The notes below the pieces were generated by a model. That model did not search any database and was not told where the DNA came from. It saw nothing but the letters and a program-made list of their open reading frames with translations. The position numbers were made by a program, and so were the translations under genes. A stretch of DNA of 64,000 nucleotides from positions 1 to 64,000 of the forward strand of contig NZ_CP011503.1 of NCBI RefSeq assembly GCF_001028665.1, given 5' to 3'. Source of the DNA: Burkholderia pyrrocinia (GTDB lineage: Bacteria; Pseudomonadota; Gammaproteobacteria; Burkholderiales; Burkholderiaceae). Below are positions 56,035 to 64,000 of the stretch, in pieces (the stretch's first letter is position 1; every line of letters starts with the position of its first letter).

Positions 56035-56922
56035 TTACCCCTTCGTGCCGCAGGCGGCGTCCTTCAGGTCGAGGACGTGGCCATCGTTGTATTTCGCGAT
56101 GATGTTGTGGAAGAGCCGCGGATCGACCGACGAGAAGTAGCGCACGGGCGCCTTCTCGCTCGGCTGCGCGACGGTGCCGTACACGGTCGCGTCGAGCCGG
56201 TCCGGCGACGCCTTCACCTTCTGCACCCATGCGTCGAACTGTTCGCGCGGCTCGGCGAGCGTGCGGAACTTCATGTCGGAGAAACCGCGGCCGCTGAAGT
56301 TGGCGGACGTGCCCGCGTAGTTGCCGGGCTCGTCGGCGATCAGGTGCAGGCGCGTCTGCATGCCGGCCATCGCGTAGACCTGGCCGCCGAGCTGCGGGAT
56401 GAAGAACGAGTTCATCACCGAATCCGACGTGATGCGGAAGTTCACCGGCGTGCCGACGGGAATCGCGAGCTGGTTCACCGACGCGATGCCGAGTTCCGGA
56501 TAGATGAACAGCCACTTCCAGTCGAGCGCGACGACTTCGACGTCGATCGGCTTCACCGACGACTCGAGCGGCTTGTACGGGTCGAGCTCGTGCGTGGTCT
56601 TCCACGTGAGCACGCCGAGGAACAGGATGATCAGCGTCGGCACGGTCCAGATCACGACTTCGATCGCGGTCGAGTGCGACCAGTTCGGCGCGTAGGTTGC
56701 GTTGCGGTTCGATGCGCGGTAACGCCACGCGAACCACAGCGTAAGCAGGATCACCGGCACGACGACGACCAGCATCGCCCAGGTGGATGTCGCGATCAGC
56801 GCCTTTTCGGCGGCACCCACGCTTCCTTTCGGATTTAGTACATCTAAATTACAGCCTGACAGGCTCAGCGCCGCGCCGATTGACATCAGCGCCGACCAGC
56901 CTCTTGAAGCTCTTGTTTTCAT
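56035..56922 (-). CDS. cyoA: cytochrome bo ubiquinol oxidase subunit II
   Basis: The 295-residue subunit is a lipoprotein: the signal ends in LSLSGCNLDVL with the lipid-modified Cys near residue 24. Two membrane segments (AMLVVVVPVILLTLWFAW; IEVVIWTVPTLIILFLGVL) precede a cupredoxin-like domain that, as in quinol oxidases, lacks the CuA ligands. DWKWLFIYPELGIASVNQLA is diagnostic. ATG 56922 is preferred to an in-frame GTG at 56925. It is the first gene of cyoABCD; cyoE is absent here. Confidence 0.95.
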   Translation of the reverse strand: MKTRASRGWSALMSIGAALSLSGCNLDVLNPKGSVGAAEKALIATSTWAMLVVVVPVILLTLWFAWRYRASNRNATYAPNWSHSTAIEVVIWTVPTLIILFLGVLTWKTTHELDPYKPLESSVKPIDVEVVALDWKWLFIYPELGIASVNQLAIPVGTPVNFRITSDSVMNSFFIPQLGGQVYAMAGMQTRLHLIADEPGNYAGTSANFSGRGFSDMKFRTLAEPREQFDAWVQKVKASPDRLDATVYGTVAQPSEKAPVRYFSSVDPRLFHNIIAKYNDGHVLDLKDAACGTKG

Positions 56923-56992
56923 CACACAGCCCGAGGGTCATTGAATCCGTTTGCGTATGCCCGATGCGCATTCGATCCACGAAAGTGGCCGA

Positions 56993-57020
56993 ATCATACG
57001 TCGCGCGAATGCGATGAAAA
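56993..57020 (-). promoter_or_regulatory. candidate sigma-70 promoter of cyoABCD
   Basis: On the minus strand ttttca (57020-57015) and tatgat (56998-56993) are separated by 16 bp, about 70 bp before cyoA. Neither element is a full consensus. No FNR-type TTGAT-N4-ATCAA site was seen nearby. Confidence 0.4.
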
Positions 57021-57190
57021 ACCGGTGGATGCGGCAAATCATCATTGCAGAATCTGCCGTGAGTCACATTGTCGCGGGGCAATTTCACGCAGCCGGAAGC
57101 GGGCCCGGCGCCGCACGCGCCGGACCGCAATCGATGTGTGCGCAACGATCGCCGCCGTGCGATGCGCCCCGCCCTCGCGGCGTGCCGCGA

Positions 57191-58720
57191 TCAGCCGTGC
57201 GTCGACGCCATGTACGACGGTTGCGCGTGCACGGGGCCGTCCGCTGCCGGCACCTTCGAATGGCTGGCTTCGTCGATCAGCTTGCCGACGGTCGGATCGA
57301 TCGCGTCGGTGAACGGTTTCGGATCGATGCCGATCGCCAGCACGATCAGCGCGAGCGACGCGAACATCACGATCTCGCGACGGTTCAGGTCGGCGAGCTT
57401 CGCGATCCGCTGGCTCTCAACCTTGCCGAACACGACGCGCTTGAGCATCCACAGCGTGTACGACGCGCTGAGGATCAGCGTCAGCGCGGCGATTGCGCCG
57501 ATCCAGAAGTTGAAACGAATCGCGCCCATGATGACCATGAACTCGCCGACGAACCCCGACGTGCCCGGCAGGCCGACGTTGGCCATCGCGAACAGCAGCG
57601 TGAAGGTCGCGAAACGCGGCATCACGCCCGCCACCCCGCCGTACGCGGCAATCTCGCGCTGCTTCGTGCGATCGACGAGCACGTTCACGCACAGCAGCAT
57701 CGCGCCGGCGACGAAGCCGTACGACACGAGCTGCACGATCGCGCCTTCGACGCCGATCCGGTTGAACAGGAACAACCCGAGCGTGACGATACCCATGTGG
57801 GCGACCGTCGAGTACGCGAGCAGCTTGCCGAGATCGGTCTGCGCGAGCGCGATCAGGCTCGCATAGACGATCGCGAACAGCGACAGCGCGATCACGGCCG
57901 GTGCGAAGAAATGGCTTGCGTCAGGTGTGATCGGCAGCGCGAAGCGCAGGAACCCGTAGCCGCCGAGCTTGAGCATCGCGAGCATCAGCGCGGCGCCCGT
58001 CGGGCCGTCCGTGTACACGTCGCTCAGCCACGTGTGAACCGGCCACATCGGCACCTTGACCGCGAACGCGGCGAAGAAGCCGAGGAACACCAGCAACTGC
58101 GGTGCGAAACCGAGCTGCAGCGTGCGCCACACGGCCATGTCGAACGTATGCGACTGCGCGTACAGGTACAGCATCGCCATCAGCAGCAACAGCGAGCCGG
58201 CGAACGAAATGAAGAAGAACTTCACGGCCGCGTACACGCGGCGCTCGCGCCCCCACGTGCCGATCAGCAGGTAAAGCGGGATCAGCGTCGCCTCGAAGAA
58301 GATGAAGAACAGCAGCCCGTCCTGTGCGACGAACACGCCGACCATCAACCCCGACAGGATCAGGAACGATGCGTAGTACTGCGCGACGCGCACCGTGACT
58401 GACTCCCACGACGCGACCACCACCACGAGCGTCGTGAATGCGGTCAGCACGACGAGCCACAGCGACGCGCCGTCGATGCCGACCCGCCATCCCGAATTGA
58501 ACGCCGCCAGCCAGCTGCGGCTTTCGACGAACTGCATCGCGGCCGAATGCGCATCGAAACCGGCGACCAGCGGGACGACGGCGACAAGCCCCGCCAGCGC
58601 GCCGGCGAGCGCGATCAGCCGCGTCCGGCGTGGATGATGGTCGGAACCGGCGCGCAGCAGGCACGCGCCGAACACGATCGGAACCCAGATGGCCAGGCTC
58701 AGGAAAGAGAAATCATGCAT
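57191..58720 (-). CDS. NuoM-like proton-translocating antiporter subunit (unpaired)
   Basis: This 509-residue protein has about 14 membrane segments and belongs to the complex I NuoM/Mrp antiporter family. It starts MHDFSFLSLAIWVPIVFGAC and carries the family's RVGIDGASLWLVVLTAFTT, FFEATLIPLYLLIGTWG (conserved Glu) and AVKVPMWPVHTWLSDVYTDG (Lys and His on the proton path), plus LGKLLAYSTVAHMG. No other nuo gene is near, so it is not the complex I NuoM from a nuo operon. The upstream in-frame start at 58750 is unlikely. It may pair with an unlinked partner (for example a DabA/DUF2309-type protein), which is inference. Confidence 0.85.
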   Translation of the reverse strand: MHDFSFLSLAIWVPIVFGACLLRAGSDHHPRRTRLIALAGALAGLVAVVPLVAGFDAHSAAMQFVESRSWLAAFNSGWRVGIDGASLWLVVLTAFTTLVVVVASWESVTVRVAQYYASFLILSGLMVGVFVAQDGLLFFIFFEATLIPLYLLIGTWGRERRVYAAVKFFFISFAGSLLLLMAMLYLYAQSHTFDMAVWRTLQLGFAPQLLVFLGFFAAFAVKVPMWPVHTWLSDVYTDGPTGAALMLAMLKLGGYGFLRFALPITPDASHFFAPAVIALSLFAIVYASLIALAQTDLGKLLAYSTVAHMGIVTLGLFLFNRIGVEGAIVQLVSYGFVAGAMLLCVNVLVDRTKQREIAAYGGVAGVMPRFATFTLLFAMANVGLPGTSGFVGEFMVIMGAIRFNFWIGAIAALTLILSASYTLWMLKRVVFGKVESQRIAKLADLNRREIVMFASLALIVLAIGIDPKPFTDAIDPTVGKLIDEASHSKVPAADGPVHAQPSYMASTHG

Positions 58721-58833
58721 GTCAACAAGGCCTTGAGGAAGGTCGCGCACTGCATCGGTGACAGGCGAGACGAAAGAAACGAAATCAAATCGACAGATAG
58801 ATTTCGTGAATCGCCAATGTTGGCAAAATGTAA

Positions 58834-58863
58834 AGCGGCATCACGGAAAAACTTGATGCCGCT
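58834..58863. repeat. perfect 10-bp hairpin in the 58721-59218 gap
   Basis: agcggcatca (58834-58843) pairs with 58854-58863 around a 10-base A-rich loop. On the minus strand it is followed by TTACATTTT, so it may terminate the glycosyltransferase transcript. The rest of the 498-bp gap (58721-59218), which is partly AT-rich, shows no gene that I would support. Confidence 0.4.
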
Positions 58864-59218
58864 CAAGCGCAATCGGGTTAACCAGCATAAGGCGACCGAT
58901 TATTTTTTGCAGCGCAGCAGCGCATCGATTTTCGGCGCACGCGCAGAATGCTGATTTTTATGAGTAATTTTTTGTATTGCGCTGTGAGAGAGGTCGTGTA
59001 AATCGACGCAGCGCCGCAATTTTGACGCCGACGCATTATTTCCGAGGGCCGGAGCACGATGGTTGACGCCGTGCCGGATGGCGATCGCGCGACGCTTCCA
59101 GCCTTACGTCAACACTTTCAATTTCATTTCAATTTGCCTTGCTCGATGCGAGTCGGGCGAATGACCACGCCACCGCTCGGCGTCGCAGCAGGCACCGTAT
59201 CGTTCATGTTCCCGGCTG

Positions 59219-60607
59219 CTAGCGCTGATGGCTCAGACGGTCCCATACGCGCATCGTCACCGCGCGATAGTGGTCGTGTTGCGCGGGAAAATGGACGAAG
59301 CGGCTGTCGCGCGTCGCATAGACCGGCGATGACGCGAGCGTCATCGCATCGACGATATGGTGTGCATCGATCATGCCGGACTCCAGCAGTTCCACATAGA
59401 TCGCCTGCTGGTCGCCGCCGCTCGCGTAGACCGACGAACGGTCGCCGAAGCTCTCGATGCGCGCGCAGATGCGCTCGACCAGTTCGCGCATCGGCGCCAC
59501 GTTGCGCACGCCGATCATGCACGAGTTGATCGCCCAGGCCGTGTGGTCGGTACCAATCACGAAGTCGCGGCCATCGATCGTGCTGTCGACCGCCTGACTT
59601 TGATCGATCGCCAGGATGTCCGCATCGACCCAGAACACGAACGCGTGATGCGGCAGATGTTCGCGAATCAGATGCAGCTTCGCCCAGTTCGCATCGATGC
59701 CGCCCGGCAGGAATGCGGGCGCCTCGCGATACGCGTGGTACGCGTAACCGTGCCGCGTGCAGTAGCGAACGAAGTTCTCCTCGTGCAGGTCACCATAGCC
59801 CGCGATATGCGACGTATGCAGGGTCACGAACGCAACACGCGCCTGCGGATTCACATGCCGCTCCGCGTCGCGCGTTCGCTGCTGCGCGGCACGCCAGTCG
59901 TCCATCGCGCGCGGGGGATCGCCGCGCTGGTAGCGTTCGGCATCGTCGACGAGCGCTGCCACATAGCGGAAGTCATAGTCGGCCGCCGGCACCCAGACGC
60001 CCTCCACTTCCCGCCACTCGGGGGCCTGGTGCGCCACGAGCGGCCGGGCGCCGGCGATCGAATCGATCGCGATGCCGTCGCTCCAGACCGTCTGGACCGA
60101 CGCGAAATGGCCGTTCGCGAGCGGCGCGTCGAACCGCAGCGGCGGAAAGTACTCGGCCAGCAACGTCGCCTCGCACGCGTGTTGCCGCTCCGGAAGGTGC
60201 ATCGCCCACTTGCCCAGTTCGACCACCAGCTTGCGCAACCGCTCCCGCACGTCGGGCACGTTGCGGAAGATCATGCCGCTTGCGGCGGGCAGCGCCGACT
60301 TCGGCGTCTGCGTCGTGACGATCGCATCGTAACCGTGCGCGACATCCGGCAACGCGTGCGGGTCGAATACGACGGAGAACGGATCGAGCACGAGCAGCAA
60401 TGCATCCGGCTCCATCGTGACGAGCTGCGCGATGATCGCGTGGTACTTGTGCAGGACCTGCTGGCGCTCGCCATACACGTGCATGCCGTCGACCGTCGCA
60501 TGGCGGTAGCCATGCTGTCGCGCGTAGCGGTCGTGGTTGTCGACGAGTCCGTCGACAGCTCGATGAGAGAGGACGGTCAGGACGGAGTGCGGGCTGGCCA
60601 AGAGCAT
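59219..60607 (-). CDS. glycosyltransferase-like protein with two related halves
   Basis: This 462-residue protein resembles the GMA12/MNN10 (GT34-type) galactosyltransferase fold. The C-terminal half (from about residue 257) has TLHTSHIAGYGDLHEENF, RYCTRHGYAYHAYR, NWAKLHLIREHLPHHAFVFW and VDADILAIDQSQAVD, where DAD is the nucleotide-sugar/metal motif. The N-terminal half repeats the pattern (NHDRYARQHGYRHATV, then LHKYHAIIAQLVTMEPDALL) but reads LVLDPFSVVFDP where the DxD should be, so it may be inactive. There is no signal peptide. GTG 60670 would add 21 residues. The acceptor is unknown, and no polysaccharide gene cluster is adjacent. Confidence 0.72.
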   Translation of the reverse strand: MLLASPHSVLTVLSHRAVDGLVDNHDRYARQHGYRHATVDGMHVYGERQQVLHKYHAIIAQLVTMEPDALLLVLDPFSVVFDPHALPDVAHGYDAIVTTQTPKSALPAASGMIFRNVPDVRERLRKLVVELGKWAMHLPERQHACEATLLAEYFPPLRFDAPLANGHFASVQTVWSDGIAIDSIAGARPLVAHQAPEWREVEGVWVPAADYDFRYVAALVDDAERYQRGDPPRAMDDWRAAQQRTRDAERHVNPQARVAFVTLHTSHIAGYGDLHEENFVRYCTRHGYAYHAYREAPAFLPGGIDANWAKLHLIREHLPHHAFVFWVDADILAIDQSQAVDSTIDGRDFVIGTDHTAWAINSCMIGVRNVAPMRELVERICARIESFGDRSSVYASGGDQQAIYVELLESGMIDAHHIVDAMTLASSPVYATRDSRFVHFPAQHDHYRAVTMRVWDRLSHQR

Positions 60608-60762
60608 CACCTTGAGTCGCGCCAATCGATACGCGATATGTAGCGCATTACCACTGCTCAAGTCGAGCACTCATTGCCTGACTGGCTGCCACGACCGATC
60701 CCGTCCACGAACGAGATCCGGTGGCAGCCATCGAATGTTTTGCGCGAGGTGCGCCGGAAAAA

Positions 60763-60800
60763 GAAAAAGCCCCGCAAGTCCGAGAACTTGCGGGGCTTTG
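60763..60800. terminator. intrinsic terminator of tRNA-Ser/lysC transcript
   Basis: A perfect 14-bp stem aaagccccgcaagt (60766-60779) pairs with 60785-60798. On the minus strand it is followed by a T-rich tail (tttttctttttcc), a few bases beyond tRNA-Ser. Confidence 0.85.
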
Positions 60801-60809
60801 TCACCGCTT

Positions 60810-60903
60810 TTGGCGGAGACGGAGGGATTCGAACCCTCGATCCAGGTTTTGGCCCAGATGCTCCCTTAGCAGGGGAGTGCCTTCGACCTCTCGGCCACGT
60901 CTC
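60810..60903 (-). tRNA. tRNA-Ser(GCT)
   Basis: Ninety-four bases with encoded CCA. The minus strand begins ggagacgtggccgagaggtc, with anticodon GCT in ctcccctgctaagggag, a long variable arm and T-arm agggttcgaatccct. It follows lysC on the same strand with 114 bp between. Confidence 0.97.
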
Positions 60904-61017
60904 CCAAACTTTCGCTCGCACCAGGGAGGCAGTGCGACGAGAACGAGATAGTATAGGGTTTCGAACCGCGCGTCAATTTCCGTGATGCAATTTCGTCATC
61001 GCATCACGAAAATTTCA

Positions 61018-62268
61018 TCATGCCTGGTCGAGTTCGAATGCCTTGTGCAGCGCGCGGACGGCCAGTTCCATGTATTTCTCGTCGATCAGCACCGAAATCT
61101 TGATTTCGGACGTCGAGATCATCTGGATGTTGATGCCCTCTTCCGACAGCGTGCGGAACATCTTGCTCGCGACGCCCACGTGCGAACGCATGCCGACGCC
61201 GACGACCGACACCTTCGACACCTTCGGGTCGCCCTGCACCTGCTCGGCGTTCACGTGGCCCTTCACCTGGTTGGTGAGGATGTCCATCGCCTTCTGGTAG
61301 TCGCCGCGGCCGACCGTGAACGTGAAGTCGGTTTTGCCTTCGACGCTCTGGTTCTGAATGATCATGTCGACGTCGACGTTCGCGTCGGCGACCGGGCCGA
61401 GGATCTGATACGCGATGCCGGGCTTGTCGGGCACGCCCATCACAGCAATGCGTGCTTCGTCGCGCTGGAACGCGATGCCGGAAATGACTGCCTTTTCCAT
61501 GGTCTCGTCTTCTTCAAAAGTAATCAGGGTGCCCGAGCACATTTCTTCGTCGAGCGCAATCAGCGGATCGGTCAGGCTCGACAGCACGCGCGTCTTCACC
61601 TGGAATTTGCCGGCGAATTCGACCGAGCGGATCTGCAGGACCTTCGAGCCGAGGCTGGCCATTTCCAGCATCTCCTCGAACGTCACGCGATCAAGGCGTC
61701 GCGCCTCTTCGACGACACGCGGATCGGTCGTGTAGACGCCGTCGACGTCCGTGTAGATCAGGCACTCTTCGGCACCCAGCGCAGCCGCGACCGCCACCGC
61801 CGACGTGTCCGAGCCGCCACGGCCCAGCGTCGTGATGTGGCCGTCCGGATCGACGCCCTGGAAGCCCGTGATGATCACGACCTTGCCTGCGTTCAGATCG
61901 GCCTTCACGCGCTCGTCGTCGATCGAGTGGATGCGCGCTTTCGTGAACGCGCTGTCGGTCTTGATCGGTACTTGCCAGCCGGCGTAGCTCACGGCCTCGA
62001 CGCCGATTTCCTGCAGCGCGATCGACAGCAGGCCGACGCTGACCTGCTCGCCGGTCGACGCGATCATGTCGAGCTCACGCGGGCTCGGCTGGCTCGAAAT
62101 CTCTTTCGCAAGACCGAGCAGACGGTTGGTTTCGCCGGACATCGCCGAAGGCACGACCACCATCTGGTGCCCGGCCTGATGCCATTTTGCGACGCGTTTC
62201 GCGACGTTCTTGATGCGCTCGACCGAGCCCATCGAAGTGCCGCCGTATTTGTGTACGATGAGTGCCAT
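61018..62268 (-). CDS. lysC: aspartate kinase
   Basis: The enzyme phosphorylates aspartate, the first step towards lysine, threonine and methionine. The 416-residue product starts [20 protein letters not shown], with the kinase signature KYGGTSM and [18 protein letters not shown], and two C-terminal ACT domains ([40 protein letters not shown]), which usually bind lysine and/or threonine. The 343-bp gap to tilS (62269-62611) shows no gene; I saw no lysine riboswitch pattern in it. Confidence 0.95.
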   Translation of the reverse strand: MALIVHKYGGTSMGSVERIKNVAKRVAKWHQAGHQMVVVPSAMSGETNRLLGLAKEISSQPSPRELDMIASTGEQVSVGLLSIALQEIGVEAVSYAGWQVPIKTDSAFTKARIHSIDDERVKADLNAGKVVIITGFQGVDPDGHITTLGRGGSDTSAVAVAAALGAEECLIYTDVDGVYTTDPRVVEEARRLDRVTFEEMLEMASLGSKVLQIRSVEFAGKFQVKTRVLSSLTDPLIALDEEMCSGTLITFEEDETMEKAVISGIAFQRDEARIAVMGVPDKPGIAYQILGPVADANVDVDMIIQNQSVEGKTDFTFTVGRGDYQKAMDILTNQVKGHVNAEQVQGDPKVSKVSVVGVGMRSHVGVASKMFRTLSEEGINIQMISTSEIKISVLIDEKYMELAVRALHKAFELDQA

Positions 62269-62611
62269 TGTCGTTCTGAACTGGAGGAGAAACCGCACGG
62301 GCGCGCTGGGCAGGCCGGGTTGCCGTTCGGTCACGCGGCTTGTGGCTGTGGACGGACGACGAGGGGGACGGCTGGGACGCAACGCGCAAGCGTGACGGAA
62401 TTTGCCCGGAAGGCCGATCAGGCCGCGCAAACCGGGTACGTCACGCGGGAAACCTGCACAAATCGCTCAAAAATCGAGCCGAGCAAACGACCGAGCGTAC
62501 CCGATAGAAGCCCGCTTGACAAGCCGCCCGCCGTGTCCGCGGCCGTTCCGGCGCTGTTTACCAAATGGTGAAAATGGGCGCGCCATCGCGCCGCCGAAAG
62601 CCTGCCCGCCG

Positions 62612-64000
62612 TTACGCGATCAGCAGGTCGGGACGCCATTCGATCCGGCGCCACGCGCCGCCGCCGGACGGCCCGCTGCCTAACAACTCGCCGTCGCAGT
62701 TCACGCCCAGTCGCGGCACGTAGATCAGCCGGTCGCCCGCGAACAGCAGCGGCACGTCGCGCTGCCATGCCGGCACGCCGCGCTCCTGGAACAGGTTCTT
62801 CAGCGTCCGGCCCGGGCCGCCCGGCGACGTGCGCATCCGCTCGCCGCCCGCCCGGGCGCGCGCGGCGAGCCGTGCACCGCGCAGCAGCGCCTCCGGCACC
62901 GCGCCGGCGCTGCCTGCGTCGGCCGGCGCGAACACGAACGTGCCGCGCCATCCCGGCAGGTGCCAGACTTCCTGCCCGTCCCACGCGAGCGCCGCCTCCG
63001 GGTGCGGCGTGCCCGTGCCGTCGTCGGCCGGTTCGGCGCTGTCGCCCGCCTCCCAGTAGACGACGTCGCGATAGAGCCGCAGGCACTGCCCCGCGTGTTC
63101 GACGCGCAGTGCATGCGCGTCGTGCGCGGCGCGCAACTGCCTCATCATGTTGGCGAGCCGGGCGGCCGACGCGCCCGGCAAACCGAGCCGGCGCATCCAG
63201 AAGCGCAGCAGGTTCGCGCCGCGCGTGTCGTCGAACGCGACCAGCGACTCGCGCGACAGCGCACGCCCGTCATCGCGTGCGGCGACGGCGAAATCCAGTT
63301 CGGCCAGATCGTCGAGCAGCCGCTGCGCGGCGGCCGCATGCTGGGCCGCGCGACCGAGCGCGTCGCGAAAGCCCGGGAAATGCACGGCCAGTGCCGGCAG
63401 CACGTCGATGCGCAGCGCATTGCGCGCGTAACGCGTGTCGCTGTTCGATTCGTCGTCGATCCATCCGAGCGCGTGCTGCGCCGCATAGCGCTCGAGTTGC
63501 GCGCGCAACAATCGCAGCAACGGACGCACGCGCTCGACGCTCGCGCCGTCGGGACGGTAGCGCGGCGCCATGGCGGCGAGCCCCGCGATCCCCGCGCCGC
63601 GCAGCAGTTGCAGCAGCACGGTCTCGGCCTGGTCGTCCGCATGCTGCGCGAGCCACAGCGTGGCAGCGCCATGGCGCTCGCACATCGCGTCGAGCGCGGC
63701 ATAACGACGCTCGCGGGCCGTCGCCTCGATACCGAGGCCGCTGTCGCGCGGCACGTCGACGCGCATCGACTCGAATTCGACGCCGAGCCGCGCCGCTTGC
63801 GCTTCGGCATGCGCGACCCACGCGTCGGCGTTCGCGCTCAGGCCGTGATGCACGTGCAGCGCGACGCAACGCGACGCGCCCGCAACACGCACGGCCGCGT
63901 CGAGCAGCACCGTCGAATCGAGGCCGCCGCTGTAGGCGATCGCGATGCGCGCATCGGACGGCATGCCGGAAAGCGCAACGCCGACCGCGTCGAGTACGAC
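62612..64000 (-). CDS. tilS: tRNA(Ile)-lysidine synthetase (5' partial at window edge)
   Basis: TilS turns C34 of tRNA-Ile(CAU) into lysidine so that AUA is read as isoleucine. The P-loop-type motif IAYSGGLDSTVLLDAAV is near the N-terminus, followed by ALHVHHGLSANADAWVAHAE and LWLAQHADDQAETVLLQLLR, and the C-terminal TilS domain (RTLKNLFQERGVPAWQRDVP) is present. An in-frame ATG lies at 63964, but twelve open codons (VVLDAVGVALSG) continue to the edge and look like protein, so the true start is probably beyond 64000. Confidence 0.93.
   Translation of the reverse strand, partial: VVLDAVGVALSGMPSDARIAIAYSGGLDSTVLLDAAVRVAGASRCVALHVHHGLSANADAWVAHAEAQAARLGVEFESMRVDVPRDSGLGIEATARERRYAALDAMCERHGAATLWLAQHADDQAETVLLQLLRGAGIAGLAAMAPRYRPDGASVERVRPLLRLLRAQLERYAAQHALGWIDDESNSDTRYARNALRIDVLPALAVHFPGFRDALGRAAQHAAAAQRLLDDLAELDFAVAARDDGRALSRESLVAFDDTRGANLLRFWMRRLGLPGASAARLANMMRQLRAAHDAHALRVEHAGQCLRLYRDVVYWEAGDSAEPADDGTGTPHPEAALAWDGQEVWHLPGWRGTFVFAPADAGSAGAVPEALLRGARLAARARAGGERMRTSPGGPGRTLKNLFQERGVPAWQRDVPLLFAGDRLIYVPRLGVNCDGELLGSGPSGGGAWRRIEWRPDLLIA

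Noticed and set aside
56926..57190. FNR/ANR box upstream of cyoA
   Set aside because: No TTGAT-N4-ATCAA match was found on either strand.
59059..59529. Plus-strand open frame of 156 codons in the gap before the glycosyltransferase
   Set aside because: Arg/Ser-rich, mostly antisense to the glycosyltransferase, with no SD or family pattern.
62269..62611. Lysine riboswitch upstream of lysC
   Set aside because: I see no conserved lysine-aptamer core, and Burkholderia lysC are not known for it.

Overview
The window is a high-GC chromosomal segment from a beta-proteobacterium, most likely a Burkholderia of the cepacia complex. This rests on gene order (glnD-rluB-def-ligA-zipA-smc; dapC-dapD-yffB-dapE-prmB; cyoABCD; tilS-lysC-tRNA-Ser) and on protein sequences that read as Burkholderia versions. 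No phage, insertion sequence, CRISPR array or obvious island is present; it is mostly core genome, with a structurally odd tRNA cluster in the middle.

Positions 1-4453 hold glnD (5' end off the window) and an RluB-type pseudouridine synthase with a long repetitive N-terminal extension (a 138-bp unit, about 5.5 copies). Both are riddled with one- and two-base indels, while the other 59 kb reads cleanly, so these look like assembly errors. Next on the minus strand are def, ligA, zipA, smc and an EamA-type exporter. Positions 13.4-18.0 kb are a plus-strand lysine/diaminopimelate block (dapC, dapD, an ArsC/Spx-like yffB, dapE, prmB) with TGATG coupling at two junctions. Cardiolipin synthase, glutathione peroxidase, an ABC-F ATPase, a small unknown protein, radA, alr, lplT and thiD follow. 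A minus-strand set with overlapping ends (tsaB, rimI, a family 4-type uracil-DNA glycosylase, a DUF1853 protein) lies at 27.7-30.9 kb, then an acyl-CoA-binding protein and an RhlE-type RNA helicase with a leader of about 290 nt.

Positions 33.6-39.2 kb carry the glyoxylate shunt: aceA and aceB, separated by a universal stress protein, a LysR regulator and a type II haloacid dehalogenase. A GGCT-like protein, an AraC regulator and a GNAT acetyltransferase precede the tRNA cluster at 41.6-42.8 kb. On the minus strand this reads Ala(GGC), then three tandem Glu(TTC)-Asp(GTC) modules, each closed by a terminator-like hairpin. Beyond the last module is a compact, highly base-paired, tRNA-like element built from tRNA-Asp end sequences and followed by a second copy of the same terminator. 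gltX (glutamyl-tRNA synthetase) lies just upstream on the same strand.

Positions 44.6-64.0 kb hold a Tat-type patatin lipoprotein, an NlpC/P60 hydrolase, a complete yejABEF-type peptide ABC transporter, a proline-rich secreted protein, the cytochrome bo oxidase genes cyoABCD (no cyoE), an unpaired NuoM-like subunit, a glycosyltransferase with two related halves, tRNA-Ser(GCT), lysC and the start of tilS. The most unusual signal is the tRNA-like element at 41596-41703. Next come the 46-residue RluB repeats, the unpaired NuoM-like gene, the two-half glycosyltransferase and a 19-bp-arm dyad upstream of aceA.
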